Assembly (NCBI RefSeq): GCF_002874535.1
Contig: NZ_CP025025.1
Span: 556,001-620,000, forward strand
DNA from: Mesobacillus jeotgali
GTDB taxonomy: Bacteria > Bacillota > Bacilli > Bacillales > Cytobacillaceae
Reading direction: 5' to 3'
DNA: 64,000 nucleotides
The translations under genes and the position numbers were made by a program. The number at the start of each line of letters is the position of its first letter. Position 1 is the stretch's first letter. The notes below the pieces were generated by a model. That model was not told the DNA's origin. It was given only the letters and a program-made list of their open reading frames with translations, and made no database searches. Below, in pieces: positions 26,004 through 35,310 of this stretch.

Positions 26004-27167
26004 TTGGCTAATAATACTCAGGTTAAACATAGATCTAAAAATCAGTCTGGTTCAAAAAATAAGAAAAATCATCAGACTGGCAACAATAAAAGAAAGTCAT
26101 ATATGAGAACCAATCCTAAGCCGCAGGAGATTGATGAAAGAAGAATGAAGCGGGTTGATGAAAATAATCAAGAGCAGGATGGTAATAAAGGAAGTGGAAA
26201 CCAATCGAATCAATCTAAAAAAGAAAAAGGTGATTTTTCTTCAAATCATTTCAAGAACGATAAAAGCAAGTCATCATCTCAACAGACCAGCAATGGAAAT
26301 GGGAACTCATCCAAAAACGGCAACGGGAACGACAAACCATCTTCCAACCAAACCAAAAACGGTAACGGGAAAAATCATAAGAATGAAGGTGGCAAGAATT
26401 CATCCAATCAGAATCCTGATTCAGGTGCTAAAAATTCAGAAGATCACGATGTAAAGCATAAGGAGCAATCCGGAAAGTTCGAAACAGCTTTTAACAGGAT
26501 TCACAAAGCGCTGAAGGAAATGGTGAAGGGGACTGACAGCGATGCGTTTGTGGAGTTGCTGTACTCTGGCTATAAAAACCATTCATTGGTGCGCAAATAT
26601 AAAAGTGAGCTGCACCAGTTTGCGAAGCTTCGGAATGCGATTGTCCACGAGCGTGTGAATGCGGATTATTATATTGCTGAGCCTCACATTGAGGTGGTCG
26701 AACGAATTGAGGAGATATGCAGGGAGTTTGAGAAGCCACAGACGGCATTGTCAATTGCAACAAGTCCGGTGTTCTACTATTACGAGGATGCGTATCTCAA
26801 AGATGTTTTAAAGGTCATCAATAAGTTTGATTTTACAAGATTCCCTGTCTATGACAAGGATGATAAGTATATTGCCTTGCTGACTTCTACCGAAATTATC
26901 CAGTGGATGGCGAAGCATTTTTCCGACAGTGTGGTCCATTTCGAGGATGTCCGTGTAAAAGAGCTGTTAACGAAGGGGAAAAATTACTTTGTGACCTTTG
27001 TTGATGAGGATGCGTCTCTGTATCATATTGAAGAATTGTTTGAACGCTACCATACAAGAGGCAAGAAACTGCAGGCGGTCATCATCACGGAAACGGGGGA
27101 TCGCCATGGAAAGCCGATCGGCGTCATCACGCCTTGGGACCTGCTGGACAGCGATCCTGAAGATTGA
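26004..27167 (+). CDS. Low-complexity / HEPN-like / CBS-domain protein
   Basis: 387 residues in three parts. Residues 1-157 are a charged Asn/Ser/Lys/Gly-rich disordered region. Residues about 158-245 are helical and contain LRNAIVHER, an R-x4-H motif (R210, H215) as in HEPN domains. Residues about 250-385 form a CBS pair (FTRFPVYDKDDKYIALLT, then GVITPWDLL), a likely adenine-nucleotide sensor. Whether the HEPN-like part is an RNase is untested. The TTG start at 26004 follows GGAGGGG. Confidence 0.7.
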   Translation: MANNTQVKHRSKNQSGSKNKKNHQTGNNKRKSYMRTNPKPQEIDERRMKRVDENNQEQDGNKGSGNQSNQSKKEKGDFSSNHFKNDKSKSSSQQTSNGNGNSSKNGNGNDKPSSNQTKNGNGKNHKNEGGKNSSNQNPDSGAKNSEDHDVKHKEQSGKFETAFNRIHKALKEMVKGTDSDAFVELLYSGYKNHSLVRKYKSELHQFAKLRNAIVHERVNADYYIAEPHIEVVERIEEICREFEKPQTALSIATSPVFYYYEDAYLKDVLKVINKFDFTRFPVYDKDDKYIALLTSTEIIQWMAKHFSDSVVHFEDVRVKELLTKGKNYFVTFVDEDASLYHIEELFERYHTRGKKLQAVIITETGDRHGKPIGVITPWDLLDSDPED

Positions 27168-27270
27168 TATACAGGAACTTCAACCGTTTATTCACGAATA
27201 GTTCATTGACGAAATTATGGCTAAATTGATATACTGCAGCTAATAAAAAACTATTTTCAAAACCGAAATA

Positions 27271-27402
27271 ACTCTTATCCAGAGCGGCGGAGGGACATGC
27301 CCTTTGAAGCCCGGCAACCTTCAATTATATGAAAGGTGCTAATTCCTGAAGATAAGTGAGGCTGATTGAATTGTAACCTCTCCTTATTTGGAGAGGTTTT
27401 TT
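27271..27402 (+). ncRNA. S-box (SAM-I) riboswitch
   Basis: The conserved core is visible: CTCTTATCCAGAGCGGCGGA near 27272, then GAAGCCCGGCAACC, and GGTGCTAATTCC. A terminator with a 7-bp stem (CCTCTCC/GGAGAGG, 27377-27396) and six Ts follows. High S-adenosylmethionine should stop transcription before the downstream Cys/Met enzyme gene. Confidence 0.95.
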
Positions 27403-27438
27403 ATGATTGTTTATCAAATTCTAAAAGCAGGTGACAAA

Positions 27439-28581
27439 ATGGCAAAAAAATTCGAAACAGAAGTACTTCATTCAATACATTCGAAGCAAAAGGGAATTAA
27501 AAGCAAGGCGACACCGATTTATCAGACCTCTGCTTTTACATTTAATGATCTTGATGAGCTTGAGGGCTTTTATCAGGGAGAAGGAAACTATTTGTATTCA
27601 AGGGTTGGGAACCCGAATACGGATGAACTAGGTCAATCCGTAGCGGCACTTGAGCACGCAGAAGATGGAGTAGCTGCTTCCTCTGGTCTGGCTGCCATTT
27701 TAGCGGGGGTCCTGGCAGTAGTGAAGAATGGCGATCATATCGTTGCGGCTGATGATATATATGGCGGGAGTTTCCATATGCTAAAGGCTGAGCTTGAACG
27801 ATTTGGAGTCGAGACTACATTTGTATCGTTTTCTGACAAGGACAAAGTCGAAAAGGCAATCAAACACAATACGAAGCTTCTTTACACTGAGTCCATCACT
27901 AATCCACTCCTCCGTGTTGAAAAGCTAGAGGAAGTCATCGCGCTGGCTAAAAATAGAAATCTCACCGTTTTGGTTGATAACACATTCGCTACTCCGCTGC
28001 ATGTCCGCCCGTTTTTACTCGGCGCCGACCTGGTTGTCCACAGCGCGACGAAATACATCGGCGGCCACAGTGATGTCACTTCAGGTGTCGTCGTTGGCAA
28101 AAAAGAACTGATTGCAGAAGCACGGGCTCGAATCGTGAATCTTGGGGCGAACCTGAGTCCGTTTGAGGCCTGGCTGACATGCAGAGGATTGAAGACTCTG
28201 GCGTTAAGAATGAAGGCTCAATCAGAAAATGCAAGGTTGCTGGCTGACAGTCTGAGTGAACACAAGAATGTCTCAAAAGTATTTTACCCATTTTCAGAAG
28301 GTGAAAAAGGCTTTGGAGCGATCGTGACGATTGAACTTGCAGAAAACGTTGATACGGATCAGTTTTTCAAGTCTCTAGGATGGATAAAAATCGTGCCAAC
28401 ACTTGCGGGAGTCGAAACAACTGTCTCCCATCCGCTAAAAACCTCCCACCGCGCACTGCCGTCAGAGGCTCAGTCAGAGCTTGGGATAACGTATCGTCTG
28501 GTCCGAATTTCAGTTGGGATCGAAAGTGCAGACGATATCATCGAGCAATTTGAAGCTGCACTTGCAGCGGCCGGACAATAA
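27439..28581 (+). CDS. PLP-dependent Cys/Met metabolism enzyme, S-box controlled
   Basis: 380 residues of the cystathionine gamma-synthase/lyase fold. The PLP lysine is K205 in SATKYIGGHSD; YSRVGNPN and ASSGLAAI are family motifs. The S-box suggests methionine synthesis or sulfur recycling: cystathionine gamma-synthase, O-acyl-homoserine sulfhydrylase or methionine gamma-lyase cannot be told apart here. It stands alone, without the metI-metC partner seen in B. subtilis. ATG 27439 is used because an upstream in-frame start lies inside the riboswitch terminator. Confidence 0.88.
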   Translation: MAKKFETEVLHSIHSKQKGIKSKATPIYQTSAFTFNDLDELEGFYQGEGNYLYSRVGNPNTDELGQSVAALEHAEDGVAASSGLAAILAGVLAVVKNGDHIVAADDIYGGSFHMLKAELERFGVETTFVSFSDKDKVEKAIKHNTKLLYTESITNPLLRVEKLEEVIALAKNRNLTVLVDNTFATPLHVRPFLLGADLVVHSATKYIGGHSDVTSGVVVGKKELIAEARARIVNLGANLSPFEAWLTCRGLKTLALRMKAQSENARLLADSLSEHKNVSKVFYPFSEGEKGFGAIVTIELAENVDTDQFFKSLGWIKIVPTLAGVETTVSHPLKTSHRALPSEAQSELGITYRLVRISVGIESADDIIEQFEAALAAAGQ

Positions 28582-28665
28582 TCCGGTAAAACAATAACCA
28601 GTTTATCAATACTGTATTGTAAGTATACTTGTTTAGCAATAAAGCCACTAATCGTTCGACATAAT

Positions 28666-28690
28666 GTTTACACGTCCTATATGCGGGTAT
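28666..28690 (+). promoter_or_regulatory. Sigma-B promoter of the YflT-like stress gene
   Basis: GTTTAC, 13-bp spacer, GGGTAT: close to the sigma-B consensus GTTTAA-N12..15-GGGTAT, 38 bp before the start codon. Confidence 0.8.
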
Positions 28691-28727
28691 TTTTAAAAGG
28701 ACTACTCGTCTAAAGGAGGCTTTTATT

Positions 28728-29303
28728 ATGTTTGAACATGAAAAACATCTTGTTGGAGTATATGATAACGAGCAAGACGCAATCCAGGCTGTTGAGGACC
28801 TGAAAAGACAGGGATACTCAACCGATGATATTTCAGTTATCAGTAAGAACGAAGGTGAGGTTCACGATGTCAACGAAGCTACCGGTACAAAGACTGAGGA
28901 AGGTCTAGCTGCAGGTGCAGCAACAGGCGGCGTATTAGGCGGCCTTACTGGATTATTGGCAGGCATCGGAGCACTAGCGATTCCTGGATTAGGCCCAATC
29001 GTCGCTGCAGGCCCGATCGCTGCGACACTTACCGGCGCGGCAGTAGGCGCAGGTGCTGGCGGTTTAGCCGGAGCACTGATTGGAATGGGTATTCCGGAAG
29101 ATGAAGCTGAACGCTACGAAGGCTATGTAAAAGAAGGCAAGATTCTAGTTGTTGTCGAGCGCGACGAAAACAGAGTTGGCTTGAATAACGATGCAACAAC
29201 TGTTGATGCCTTAGATGGCACAAGGACTCGCAATCCAGTTGATGCACCGCTTACTTCGGACAACCCTGCTAACACTCGTTTTGATAACACACGCGACTTT
29301 TAA
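28728..29303 (+). CDS. General stress protein, YflT-domain with glycine-zipper core
   Basis: 191 residues. Residues 1-60 match the YflT/heat-induced stress domain (KHLVGVYDNEQDAIQAVEDL, DDISVIS). Residues about 62-125 are an extreme Gly/Ala stretch (GGVLGGLTGLLAGIGALAI) that may insert in membranes or form a glycine zipper. The tail is hydrophilic. The sigma-B promoter upstream agrees with a general stress role. AAAGGAGG precedes the ATG. Confidence 0.85.
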   Translation: MFEHEKHLVGVYDNEQDAIQAVEDLKRQGYSTDDISVISKNEGEVHDVNEATGTKTEEGLAAGAATGGVLGGLTGLLAGIGALAIPGLGPIVAAGPIAATLTGAAVGAGAGGLAGALIGMGIPEDEAERYEGYVKEGKILVVVERDENRVGLNNDATTVDALDGTRTRNPVDAPLTSDNPANTRFDNTRDF

Positions 29304-29319
29304 TAACCATGTCATTTAT

Positions 29320-29352
29320 AAAGGCTGCCAGTAAAATCTGGCAGCCTTTTGG
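29320..29352 (+). terminator. Terminator after YflT-like gene
   Basis: AAAGGCTGCCAG, loop TAAAAT, CTGGCAGCCTTTT. Confidence 0.92.
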
Positions 29353-29396
29353 CGTTAAATGGAAAGCCGATCATCAATATACAGCCGCAAAAGGCA

Positions 29397-29432
29397 TTCA
29401 CCTATACAGGTGAAGTCATCTTGCATAGTTTA
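29397..29432 (+). promoter_or_regulatory. Sigma-K-like promoter overlapped by a palindrome
   Basis: AC (29406), 16-bp spacer, CATAGTTTA (29424-29432) fits the sigma-K pattern AC-N16/17-CATANNNTA. A perfect 7-bp-arm palindrome, TTCACCTATACAGGTGAA (29397-29414), covers the -35 element and may be an operator. Confidence 0.5.
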
Positions 29433-29478
29433 GTAATGAGGAGGTTTTGTCCTTATTCTACTATAAAGGATGAGAGGC

Positions 29479-30564
29479 ATGAATTTTAAAGGCAAGAAAC
29501 TAAAGCAAGTGTTCGGCGGCAGTCACTGTCCGCCTGACCCACAGCCAGTGGATTGTACGGCTCCTTCTTCATATACTGTGCTGGATTCGATGGCAAATCC
29601 ATTGTATGTGGTAACGTTCTTGGGAGTGGTTCCTGTTACAGAAGGGTACCGATGGGATTATCAAATTACTAATATCAATGCCCAGAATGGACTGAGTAAC
29701 TGGGTGTTGGAACTTGAAGGATGTTTCAGTGATTTTGAATGTTTTGTAGGGGATATCTTTCCGGCCGATGAAATGAATATTCCTGTTCCAACGACACCTG
29801 GAGACTGTTTATTCCCTTCTTCAAATCCCAACTTCCCGTGTCCAATCACTGACCCGTGCACAAGTGTAGTAGGGCTGAAATTTGATAATTTGAATCCACA
29901 GGGTGAGCCAGAACTGGAGCCAGGGACAACACAAAGATTTTCGTTCATAATCCCTGAGAATCTCCCAGCAGAAGTAGCGTGTTTTCAATTGAAATTTGGA
30001 ACCATGTCCCGCTGCGGAGAAATCTGTGCACCAGCATGTATTTGTGATAATCCGTGTATTTGCGAAGAAGATAATAATTTTACCTGCGATGTCATGTTCC
30101 CCGATTGCTTCACACTAGGAGGCACGGAGGAAGATGTGAGAGTCGCCTATTGTATTGGTGATGTCAGTGAATGTGTAATGGACGGGACATGCGAGGTGTT
30201 GGACACGATCAATGTTTGCAATACCAATTTGCAATGTTGTGTGCCTGTACAACGCTGGAGGCAGGAAATTGACTTCCAGGTCATCTTCAATGTCCCGATG
30301 ATTCCATTGCTTGGTTCAGGTGCCTGTGTAGAGGAGCCAGTTTTTGCGTGTTGCCAGGATGAGGGAACGGCGATTCAAAACTGCTTCACTTGTATAGGCG
30401 ATACTTCTGTAGATCCGCCTTGTGTGGAACCAGATTGTGAAAATACTGAAGTTGTCGTTACAGGCTTGACTCCAATAGAAGATCGAACTGGAACGATTAT
30501 CGGTGTTACGATTGAATACTCTTTTGTCACCCCGCCATGTGCCAATGAAGTGGTCGATGGTTAA
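29479..30564 (+). CDS. Cysteine-rich protein, probable spore-surface component
   Basis: 361 residues with about 38 Cys, acidic and Pro-rich, without a signal peptide or membrane segment. Cys cluster in CGEICAPACICDNPCICEE and CNTNLQCC. The last part reads as a beta-rich domain (TEVVVTGLTPIEDRTGTII). High Cys content plus a sigma-K-like promoter suggests a cross-linked spore coat or exosporium protein; I do not recognise the family. ATG 29479 is chosen (8 bases after AAAGGA); ATG 29470 overlaps that site. Confidence 0.65.
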   Translation: MNFKGKKLKQVFGGSHCPPDPQPVDCTAPSSYTVLDSMANPLYVVTFLGVVPVTEGYRWDYQITNINAQNGLSNWVLELEGCFSDFECFVGDIFPADEMNIPVPTTPGDCLFPSSNPNFPCPITDPCTSVVGLKFDNLNPQGEPELEPGTTQRFSFIIPENLPAEVACFQLKFGTMSRCGEICAPACICDNPCICEEDNNFTCDVMFPDCFTLGGTEEDVRVAYCIGDVSECVMDGTCEVLDTINVCNTNLQCCVPVQRWRQEIDFQVIFNVPMIPLLGSGACVEEPVFACCQDEGTAIQNCFTCIGDTSVDPPCVEPDCENTEVVVTGLTPIEDRTGTIIGVTIEYSFVTPPCANEVVDG

Positions 30565-30575
30565 GAAGCGAATGT

Positions 30576-30618
30576 AAAAAAAAGCTGGCTGCATAACTAA
30601 ACTTGCAGCCAGCTTTTT
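30576..30618. terminator. Bidirectional terminator
   Basis: AAAAAAGCTGGCTGCA and TGCAGCCAGCTTTTT enclose a 10-base loop; serves the Cys-rich gene and the small minus-strand gene. Confidence 0.92.
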
Positions 30619-30762
30619 CTATTCTTTTTTCCTTGAATCCAATAAATCAATCCGGCTTGCATCCTTAAGGTTAAAAGCCGTTGAGATAAAATACAATAAA
30701 ATACCGCCAACTAAACCGAGACAAATGACAAAACCAATGGTCATCACCCAAAGATAGCCCAT
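30619..30762 (-). CDS. Small single-pass membrane protein (47 residues)
   Basis: Opens MGYLWVMTIGFVICLGLVGG, one membrane segment (about 4-28), then a charged tail ending DSRKKE. The minus-strand site AAGGGAGG lies about 9 bases before ATG 30762; a second in-frame ATG (30771) is too close to it. The stop directly abuts a terminator. Unknown function. Confidence 0.65.
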   Translation of the reverse strand: MGYLWVMTIGFVICLGLVGGILLYFISTAFNLKDASRIDLLDSRKKE

Positions 30763-30882
30763 AATTCGCATTCCTCCCTTGATAAAACTATATGCACAGT
30801 TTTCGTGATGTTTTCACGCAAAAAATAATAAAGTATAATTTCTTGAAATAATCTCATCCTATCTGTTGAGGAGGAGTGTATT

Positions 30883-31491
30883 GTGTTCAAAAAAATAATC
30901 TTAGCCTTATTATTGATCGTAATGGCAATCCCGACGGTTTCGTTTGCCCAACAGGTCCACACGGTACGGTCTGGTGACACTCTATGGAAAATATCAGTCA
31001 GGTACCAGGTTGGCCTTTCCGAAATCATCGCCGCCAACCCACAGTTTAAAAATCCGAACTTGATTTATCCTGGCCAGAGGGTGAATATCCCTACTATAAG
31101 AGCAACAAAGAGTATAGAAAGCCAGGTAATCCAGCTGACAAATCAGGAGCGTGCCAAGAATGGCCTGAAACCGCTCGCTGCTGACTGGCAGCTTTCCAGG
31201 GTTGCACGATATAAATCTGCTGATATGAGAGACAAAAATTATTTCTCCCATACAAGTCCGACCTATGGCAGCCCGTTCACGATGATGAAAAACTTTGGTA
31301 TCAATTACAGAAGCGCCGGTGAAAATATCGCTGCCGGGCAAAGGACACCAAGTGAAGTAGTCCAATCATGGATGAACAGTCCTGGCCACCGCAAAAATAT
31401 CCTTAGCCCTACATACACCCATATCGGTGTTGGACATGCAACTGGCGGATCGTATGGACACTATTGGACACAAATGTTTATCGCAAAATAA
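30883..31491 (+). CDS. Secreted LysM-CAP domain protein
   Basis: 202 residues: signal peptide (about 1-23), one LysM repeat (VHTVRSGDTLWKISVRY to GQRVNIP, about 25-70), then a CAP/SCP domain (about 80-200) with FSHTSPTYGSPF, AGENIAAGQ and SPGHRKNIL. Similar to YkwD-type proteins with an added peptidoglycan-binding LysM. The role is likely at the cell wall or spore envelope. The GTG start at 30883 follows GAGGAGGAG. Confidence 0.88.
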   Translation: MFKKIILALLLIVMAIPTVSFAQQVHTVRSGDTLWKISVRYQVGLSEIIAANPQFKNPNLIYPGQRVNIPTIRATKSIESQVIQLTNQERAKNGLKPLAADWQLSRVARYKSADMRDKNYFSHTSPTYGSPFTMMKNFGINYRSAGENIAAGQRTPSEVVQSWMNSPGHRKNILSPTYTHIGVGHATGGSYGHYWTQMFIAK

Positions 31492-31509
31492 ATAATATCT
31501 CGTATGGAA

Positions 31510-31547
31510 ATAACCCAGTGAATAGCCACTGGGTTATTTTTTTTATT
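31510..31547 (+). terminator. Terminator after LysM-CAP gene
   Basis: AATAACCCAGTG, loop AATAGC, CACTGGGTTATT, eight Ts. The 190 bases up to the next gene hold the likely lia promoter, but no -35/-10 pair or LiaR box could be fixed; CTCAGG occurs twice there (about 31653 and 31670). Confidence 0.9.
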
Positions 31548-31738
31548 GTGCCGGTATATCAGATTATTGGCCAATATCGCAGAAAAAAAGAATTCTAATG
31601 CCTTCAAAGAACAGACACTACCTACAGTCCTGCGCCGCACTAAGCCTCAGGTCCTACCGCAAAATCAAGCTCAGGCACGTTATTGAATTTTTGCGAGAAA
31701 GGTAAGATGTAATCATAAGAGATAAGGAGGAATTGAAC

Positions 31739-32083
31739 ATGAAAAAATTTGGTTTACTTGTTGCCGGCTTCATTGCAGCCATGGTGCTGATTTCAAACCT
31801 TGGCCCGCTCGTCGGACTTGGGGTCAGCTTGCTGGTGCTCTACTTCGTCGTCAAGCAATTTTTAAAGACAGACTCGACTGCCGCAAAAATTGGCTGGGGA
31901 ATCGTCGGCTTCATCATCTTGATGGCAACTGCTTCTAACGTACCAGCAATCCTCGGGATCGCAGCTGCTTATGTCCTGTACCTTGTATATAAAAACTGGG
32001 ACAAAAAAGAAGAAGCAATCCGCGAAGAAAGCGATCCTTTCGTCAACTTCGAAAAGCAATGGGCAGAGTTGAAAAATAACTAA
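31739..32083 (+). CDS. LiaI-position small membrane protein (Lmo0954-like)
   Basis: 114 residues with three or four hydrophobic segments (LVAGFIAAMVLISNLGPLVG and GIVGFIILMATASNV) and a charged C-terminal tail (DKKEEAIREESDPFVNFEKQ). It occupies the place of LiaI, the membrane anchor for LiaH/PspA-type proteins, directly before a pspA/liaH gene. ATG 31739 follows AAGGAGG. Confidence 0.75.
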   Translation: MKKFGLLVAGFIAAMVLISNLGPLVGLGVSLLVLYFVVKQFLKTDSTAAKIGWGIVGFIILMATASNVPAILGIAAAYVLYLVYKNWDKKEEAIREESDPFVNFEKQWAELKNN

Positions 32084-32105
32084 TTCTAAAAGGAGAGATT
32101 TTCAA

Positions 32106-32750
32106 ATGGCTAATCTATTAACAAGAATTAAAAACACCGTAATGGCAGATCTTCACGAGGCACTTGACCAGAAGGAAAAGAAAAATCCAATCGCACTGTT
32201 GAACCAGTATCTTCGTGAGTGTGAAAACGAAACAGAAAAGGTCAGAAAGCTACTTGAACGTCAAGGACAGTTGAAGGAACAGTTTGCACGCGAGCATCAT
32301 CAAGCGCTTGAAATGGCTGAAAAGAGGAAGTACCAATCCGAGGTGGCAATGAGAGCCGGGGAATCCGATCTTCAGGAGTTTGCCGCCCAGGAGCAGACCC
32401 AATATGAAGAGCGAGCTGCCAGGCTGAAGGAAGCGATGGAAAACGCGGTCAAACAACAGCTTGAGCTTGAGCGGAAGTATGAAGAGATGAATCATAAGCT
32501 AAAAGATATGCATATCCGCCGCCTTGAATTGATGGGCCGTGAAAATGTGACACGCGCCAATTACAGGATGGATCAGGTGCTCGAGAACAATTCAAAATCC
32601 GACAAAGCATATTCAAGATTCTCAGAAATGGAAACCTATCTTGACCATCTAGAGGAGAAAGTGAATAACAATTACAACCGCAATACAATTGACAGCAGGA
32701 TTGCCCAGCTGGAAAAAGAGTTTAAAAATAAAGAATCACATACTATTTAA
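32106..32750 (+). CDS. liaH: PspA/IM30-family phage-shock protein (LiaH-like)
   Basis: 214 residues, almost entirely coiled coil. The start, LLTRIKNTVMADLHEALDQK, and KKNPIALLNQYLRECENETEK match PspA/IM30. The family forms large oligomers that protect the membrane during envelope stress. It lies between the LiaI-like gene and a terminator that separates it from liaFSR, as in B. subtilis. Confidence 0.9.
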   Translation: MANLLTRIKNTVMADLHEALDQKEKKNPIALLNQYLRECENETEKVRKLLERQGQLKEQFAREHHQALEMAEKRKYQSEVAMRAGESDLQEFAAQEQTQYEERAARLKEAMENAVKQQLELERKYEEMNHKLKDMHIRRLELMGRENVTRANYRMDQVLENNSKSDKAYSRFSEMETYLDHLEEKVNNNYNRNTIDSRIAQLEKEFKNKESHTI

Positions 32751-32773
32751 TAGGCAAAACATGGTATTCTATA

Positions 32774-32797
32774 GAGGCGCAGGCACCTGCGCCTTTT
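32774..32797 (+). terminator. Internal terminator of the lia operon
   Basis: GGCGCAG, loop GCAC, CTGCGCC, then TTTTGGG. Probably allows much higher liaIH than liaFSR expression. Confidence 0.85.
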
Positions 32798-32890
32798 GGG
32801 TATCACCTCGAAAGGACTTCATATTACCAATCCTCTATCAAGTATGTATTTCATTTTTTTAAAAAATTTTAGAGGAAGGGAGGAGACAGC

Positions 32891-33625
32891 ATGTTGAACA
32901 ACATGAAAAATGATTATGTGAGCTGGATTGTGATTACTGGACTCATATTGCTTTTGCTCGAAGTTTCATTTTTTAACGAAGGGTTGATCTTCTCCCTTCT
33001 TGCAAGTGGAGCAATGGTTTACTTTGGCCGCTCTTTAATGCCGAAAAAATCAGGGAAGCTGTTGTTTTGGGTAGGTTTGTTCTTTTTCCTGAGCAGTGTT
33101 TTCAGCATGATGACCTTCAGGTTCTTCTTATTGGCTGTGCTGATCTATCTTGCCTATCAATTTGCACAGTCAAAAAAGAAACCAGAAGTGGTCACGCCAG
33201 TTTTACAGGAGCCTGAAAAGGAACTCAGGAAGGAGATGCTGATCGAAAAGCCTCCACTGTTTAAAAATCGTTTGTTCGGCCATCAGGAAACGCCTTCTCA
33301 TGTGTATGAATGGAATGATGTCAATATCCAGACGGGGATTGGCGACAGCGTTGTCGACTTAAGCCTGACGGTGCTGCCAAAGGGAGAAACCGTCATTTTT
33401 ATCCGCAATATCATTGGCAATGTAAAAGTGTATGTGCCATATGATTTAGAGGTCACACTCCGGCATTCCTCGGTAATTGGGTCTGCTGATGTATTTGAGC
33501 ATGGGGAAGGAAGAGTGCTGAACCAGAGTCTGTATGTACAGACACCAGGCTATGACGAAGCTGAGCAAAAGGTTAAGATTTTTACCTCGATGCTTGTCGG
33601 GAATATCGAGGTGAAACGCATATGA
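32891..33625 (+). CDS. liaF: LiaF-like inhibitor of the LiaS kinase
   Basis: 244 residues: about four hydrophobic segments (residues 10-95), a charged linker, and a C-terminal beta-rich domain (about 135-244; GDSVVDLSLTVLPKGETVIF, LVGNIEV) typical of the LiaF/DUF2154 family. LiaF holds LiaS inactive without envelope stress. GGAGGAG before ATG 32891; its stop overlaps liaS by 4 bp. Confidence 0.92.
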   Translation: MLNNMKNDYVSWIVITGLILLLLEVSFFNEGLIFSLLASGAMVYFGRSLMPKKSGKLLFWVGLFFFLSSVFSMMTFRFFLLAVLIYLAYQFAQSKKKPEVVTPVLQEPEKELRKEMLIEKPPLFKNRLFGHQETPSHVYEWNDVNIQTGIGDSVVDLSLTVLPKGETVIFIRNIIGNVKVYVPYDLEVTLRHSSVIGSADVFEHGEGRVLNQSLYVQTPGYDEAEQKVKIFTSMLVGNIEVKRI

Positions 33626-34668
33626 CGACTGCCATGCGCCAAATCTTATGGGGATTGGCCCTCGGGATTATTTTATTCATAGCGGTGACTTTGTCTTTTG
33701 TGCTTGTTTTTCCGGTAGCGAAGCTTTCTGATCTGTGGAACCGTGAGTTGATGGATATTCCTTTCATCATTTTCACATTCAGCATTAGTGTCGTGTTAGG
33801 TGTCGCTTTTGGGATGGCGTCAGGAACATACTGGCGAAAGCAATTCGGAACGGTCGATAACTGGCTGTTTCAGCTCGAGGAAGGCCAGGAGCCCGAAATT
33901 GAACAGAATCAGGCATACGCAGAAATTTCATCGATTTCAAAAAGAGTCAGCAAGCTTCATAAGCAAATCTCTGAAAAAGCGATGCTGTCACAGCGGTTGG
34001 CGACTGAAAAAGCGGAGGAGCAAGAGTCGAGGATTCAGGAAATCATTTCTCAGGAGCGCAACAGGCTTGCCCGGGAACTGCATGACTCGGTCAGCCAGCA
34101 GCTATTTGCGGCATCGATGCTGATGTCTGCCATTAATGAAACAAAGGGGCCGTCCGAGGAACGAGAAGCGAAGCAGCTGAAGATGGTCGAGGAAATGATT
34201 CATCAGTCGCAGCTCGAAATGAGAGCGCTGCTTCTGCATCTCCGCCCAGTTGCCTTGAAAGGGAAATGCCTGCAAGAAGGAATCGAGGAACTGTTAATCG
34301 AATTAAGACAAAAAGTCACCATGAATATCAAGTGGAAGGTCGAGCCGTTCCCGTTGGATAAAGGAGTCGAAGACCACTTATTCCGCATCCTCCAAGAGTC
34401 TGTTTCGAATACGCTTCGCCATGCTAAGGCAGAAGAGCTCGAAGTATTGTTGATCAAGCGTGACGATAAAGTGATTTTAAGAGTTGTCGATGATGGGCTC
34501 GGTTTTAACGTAGAAGAAACAAAAGCAGGATCATATGGCCTCCAGAATATGCATGAACGTGCCGGGGAAATCGGTGGTACATTGAAGATTGTCAGTGTAG
34601 AAAATAAAGGGACCAGACTTGAGGTCAAGGTTCCAATATTAGTGGTGGCGGGTGAGAAGAATGATTAA
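33622..34668 (+). CDS. liaS: LiaS-like sensor histidine kinase
   Basis: 348 residues with two membrane segments (about 10-32 and 45-68) and a very short outside loop, the intramembrane-sensing kinase plan. HisKA_3 has the phospho-acceptor His in [15 protein letters not shown]. The HATPase domain includes SNTLRHAKA and DDGLGFN. It senses cell-wall antibiotic stress together with LiaF and phosphorylates LiaR. Confidence 0.93.
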   Translation: MTTAMRQILWGLALGIILFIAVTLSFVLVFPVAKLSDLWNRELMDIPFIIFTFSISVVLGVAFGMASGTYWRKQFGTVDNWLFQLEEGQEPEIEQNQAYAEISSISKRVSKLHKQISEKAMLSQRLATEKAEEQESRIQEIISQERNRLARELHDSVSQQLFAASMLMSAINETKGPSEEREAKQLKMVEEMIHQSQLEMRALLLHLRPVALKGKCLQEGIEELLIELRQKVTMNIKWKVEPFPLDKGVEDHLFRILQESVSNTLRHAKAEELEVLLIKRDDKVILRVVDDGLGFNVEETKAGSYGLQNMHERAGEIGGTLKIVSVENKGTRLEVKVPILVVAGEKND

Positions 34669-35293
34669 AGTTGTGTTTGTAGATGACCACGAAATGGTGC
34701 GGATTGGAGTTTCGTCGTATTTATCGGCCCAGCCGGATATTGATGTAATCGGCGAGGCAGATAACGGGAAGACAGGTGTCGAGATGGCGCTTGAGCTGCG
34801 GCCGGATATCATTCTCATGGATCTGGTCATGAAGGAAATGGACGGAATCGAAGCGACAAGGCAGATCATCGAGCAGTGGCCGGAAGCTAAAATCATCATC
34901 GTAACCAGTTTCCTCGATGATGAAAAAGTGTATCCCGCGCTTGAAGCGGGGGCGACGAGTTATATGCTGAAAACATCAAAAGCTAGTGAAATTGCTAATG
35001 CTGTAAGGGTTACATACTCAGGACAGCCGGTGCTCGAGCCAGAAGTGACAGGCAAGATGATGATGAAAATGCGCCAGAAAAACAATGTTGAGCTGCACGA
35101 AGAGCTGACAGAACGCGAGATGGAAGTCTTGAAGCTGATTGCCGAAGGAAAGACAAACCAGGAAATTGCCGATGAACTATTCATCGCCCTGAAAACCGTG
35201 AAAACGCATGTCAGCAATATCTTAAGCAAGCTGCAGGTGCAGGATCGAACACAGGCAGTCATTTATGCATTCAGGCATTCAATCGTAAAATAA
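34661..35293 (+). CDS. liaR: LiaR-like response regulator (NarL/FixJ family)
   Basis: 210 residues: receiver domain with the acidic pair in [10 protein letters not shown] and the phospho-acceptor Asp in [15 protein letters not shown], then a LuxR-type HTH ([20 protein letters not shown]). ATG 34661 is preferred over an in-frame GTG at 34652; it overlaps liaS by 8 bp. Confidence 0.93.
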   Translation: MIKVVFVDDHEMVRIGVSSYLSAQPDIDVIGEADNGKTGVEMALELRPDIILMDLVMKEMDGIEATRQIIEQWPEAKIIIVTSFLDDEKVYPALEAGATSYMLKTSKASEIANAVRVTYSGQPVLEPEVTGKMMMKMRQKNNVELHEELTEREMEVLKLIAEGKTNQEIADELFIALKTVKTHVSNILSKLQVQDRTQAVIYAFRHSIVK

Positions 35294-35310
35294 CAGAGGG
35301 AGGTGCTCTG

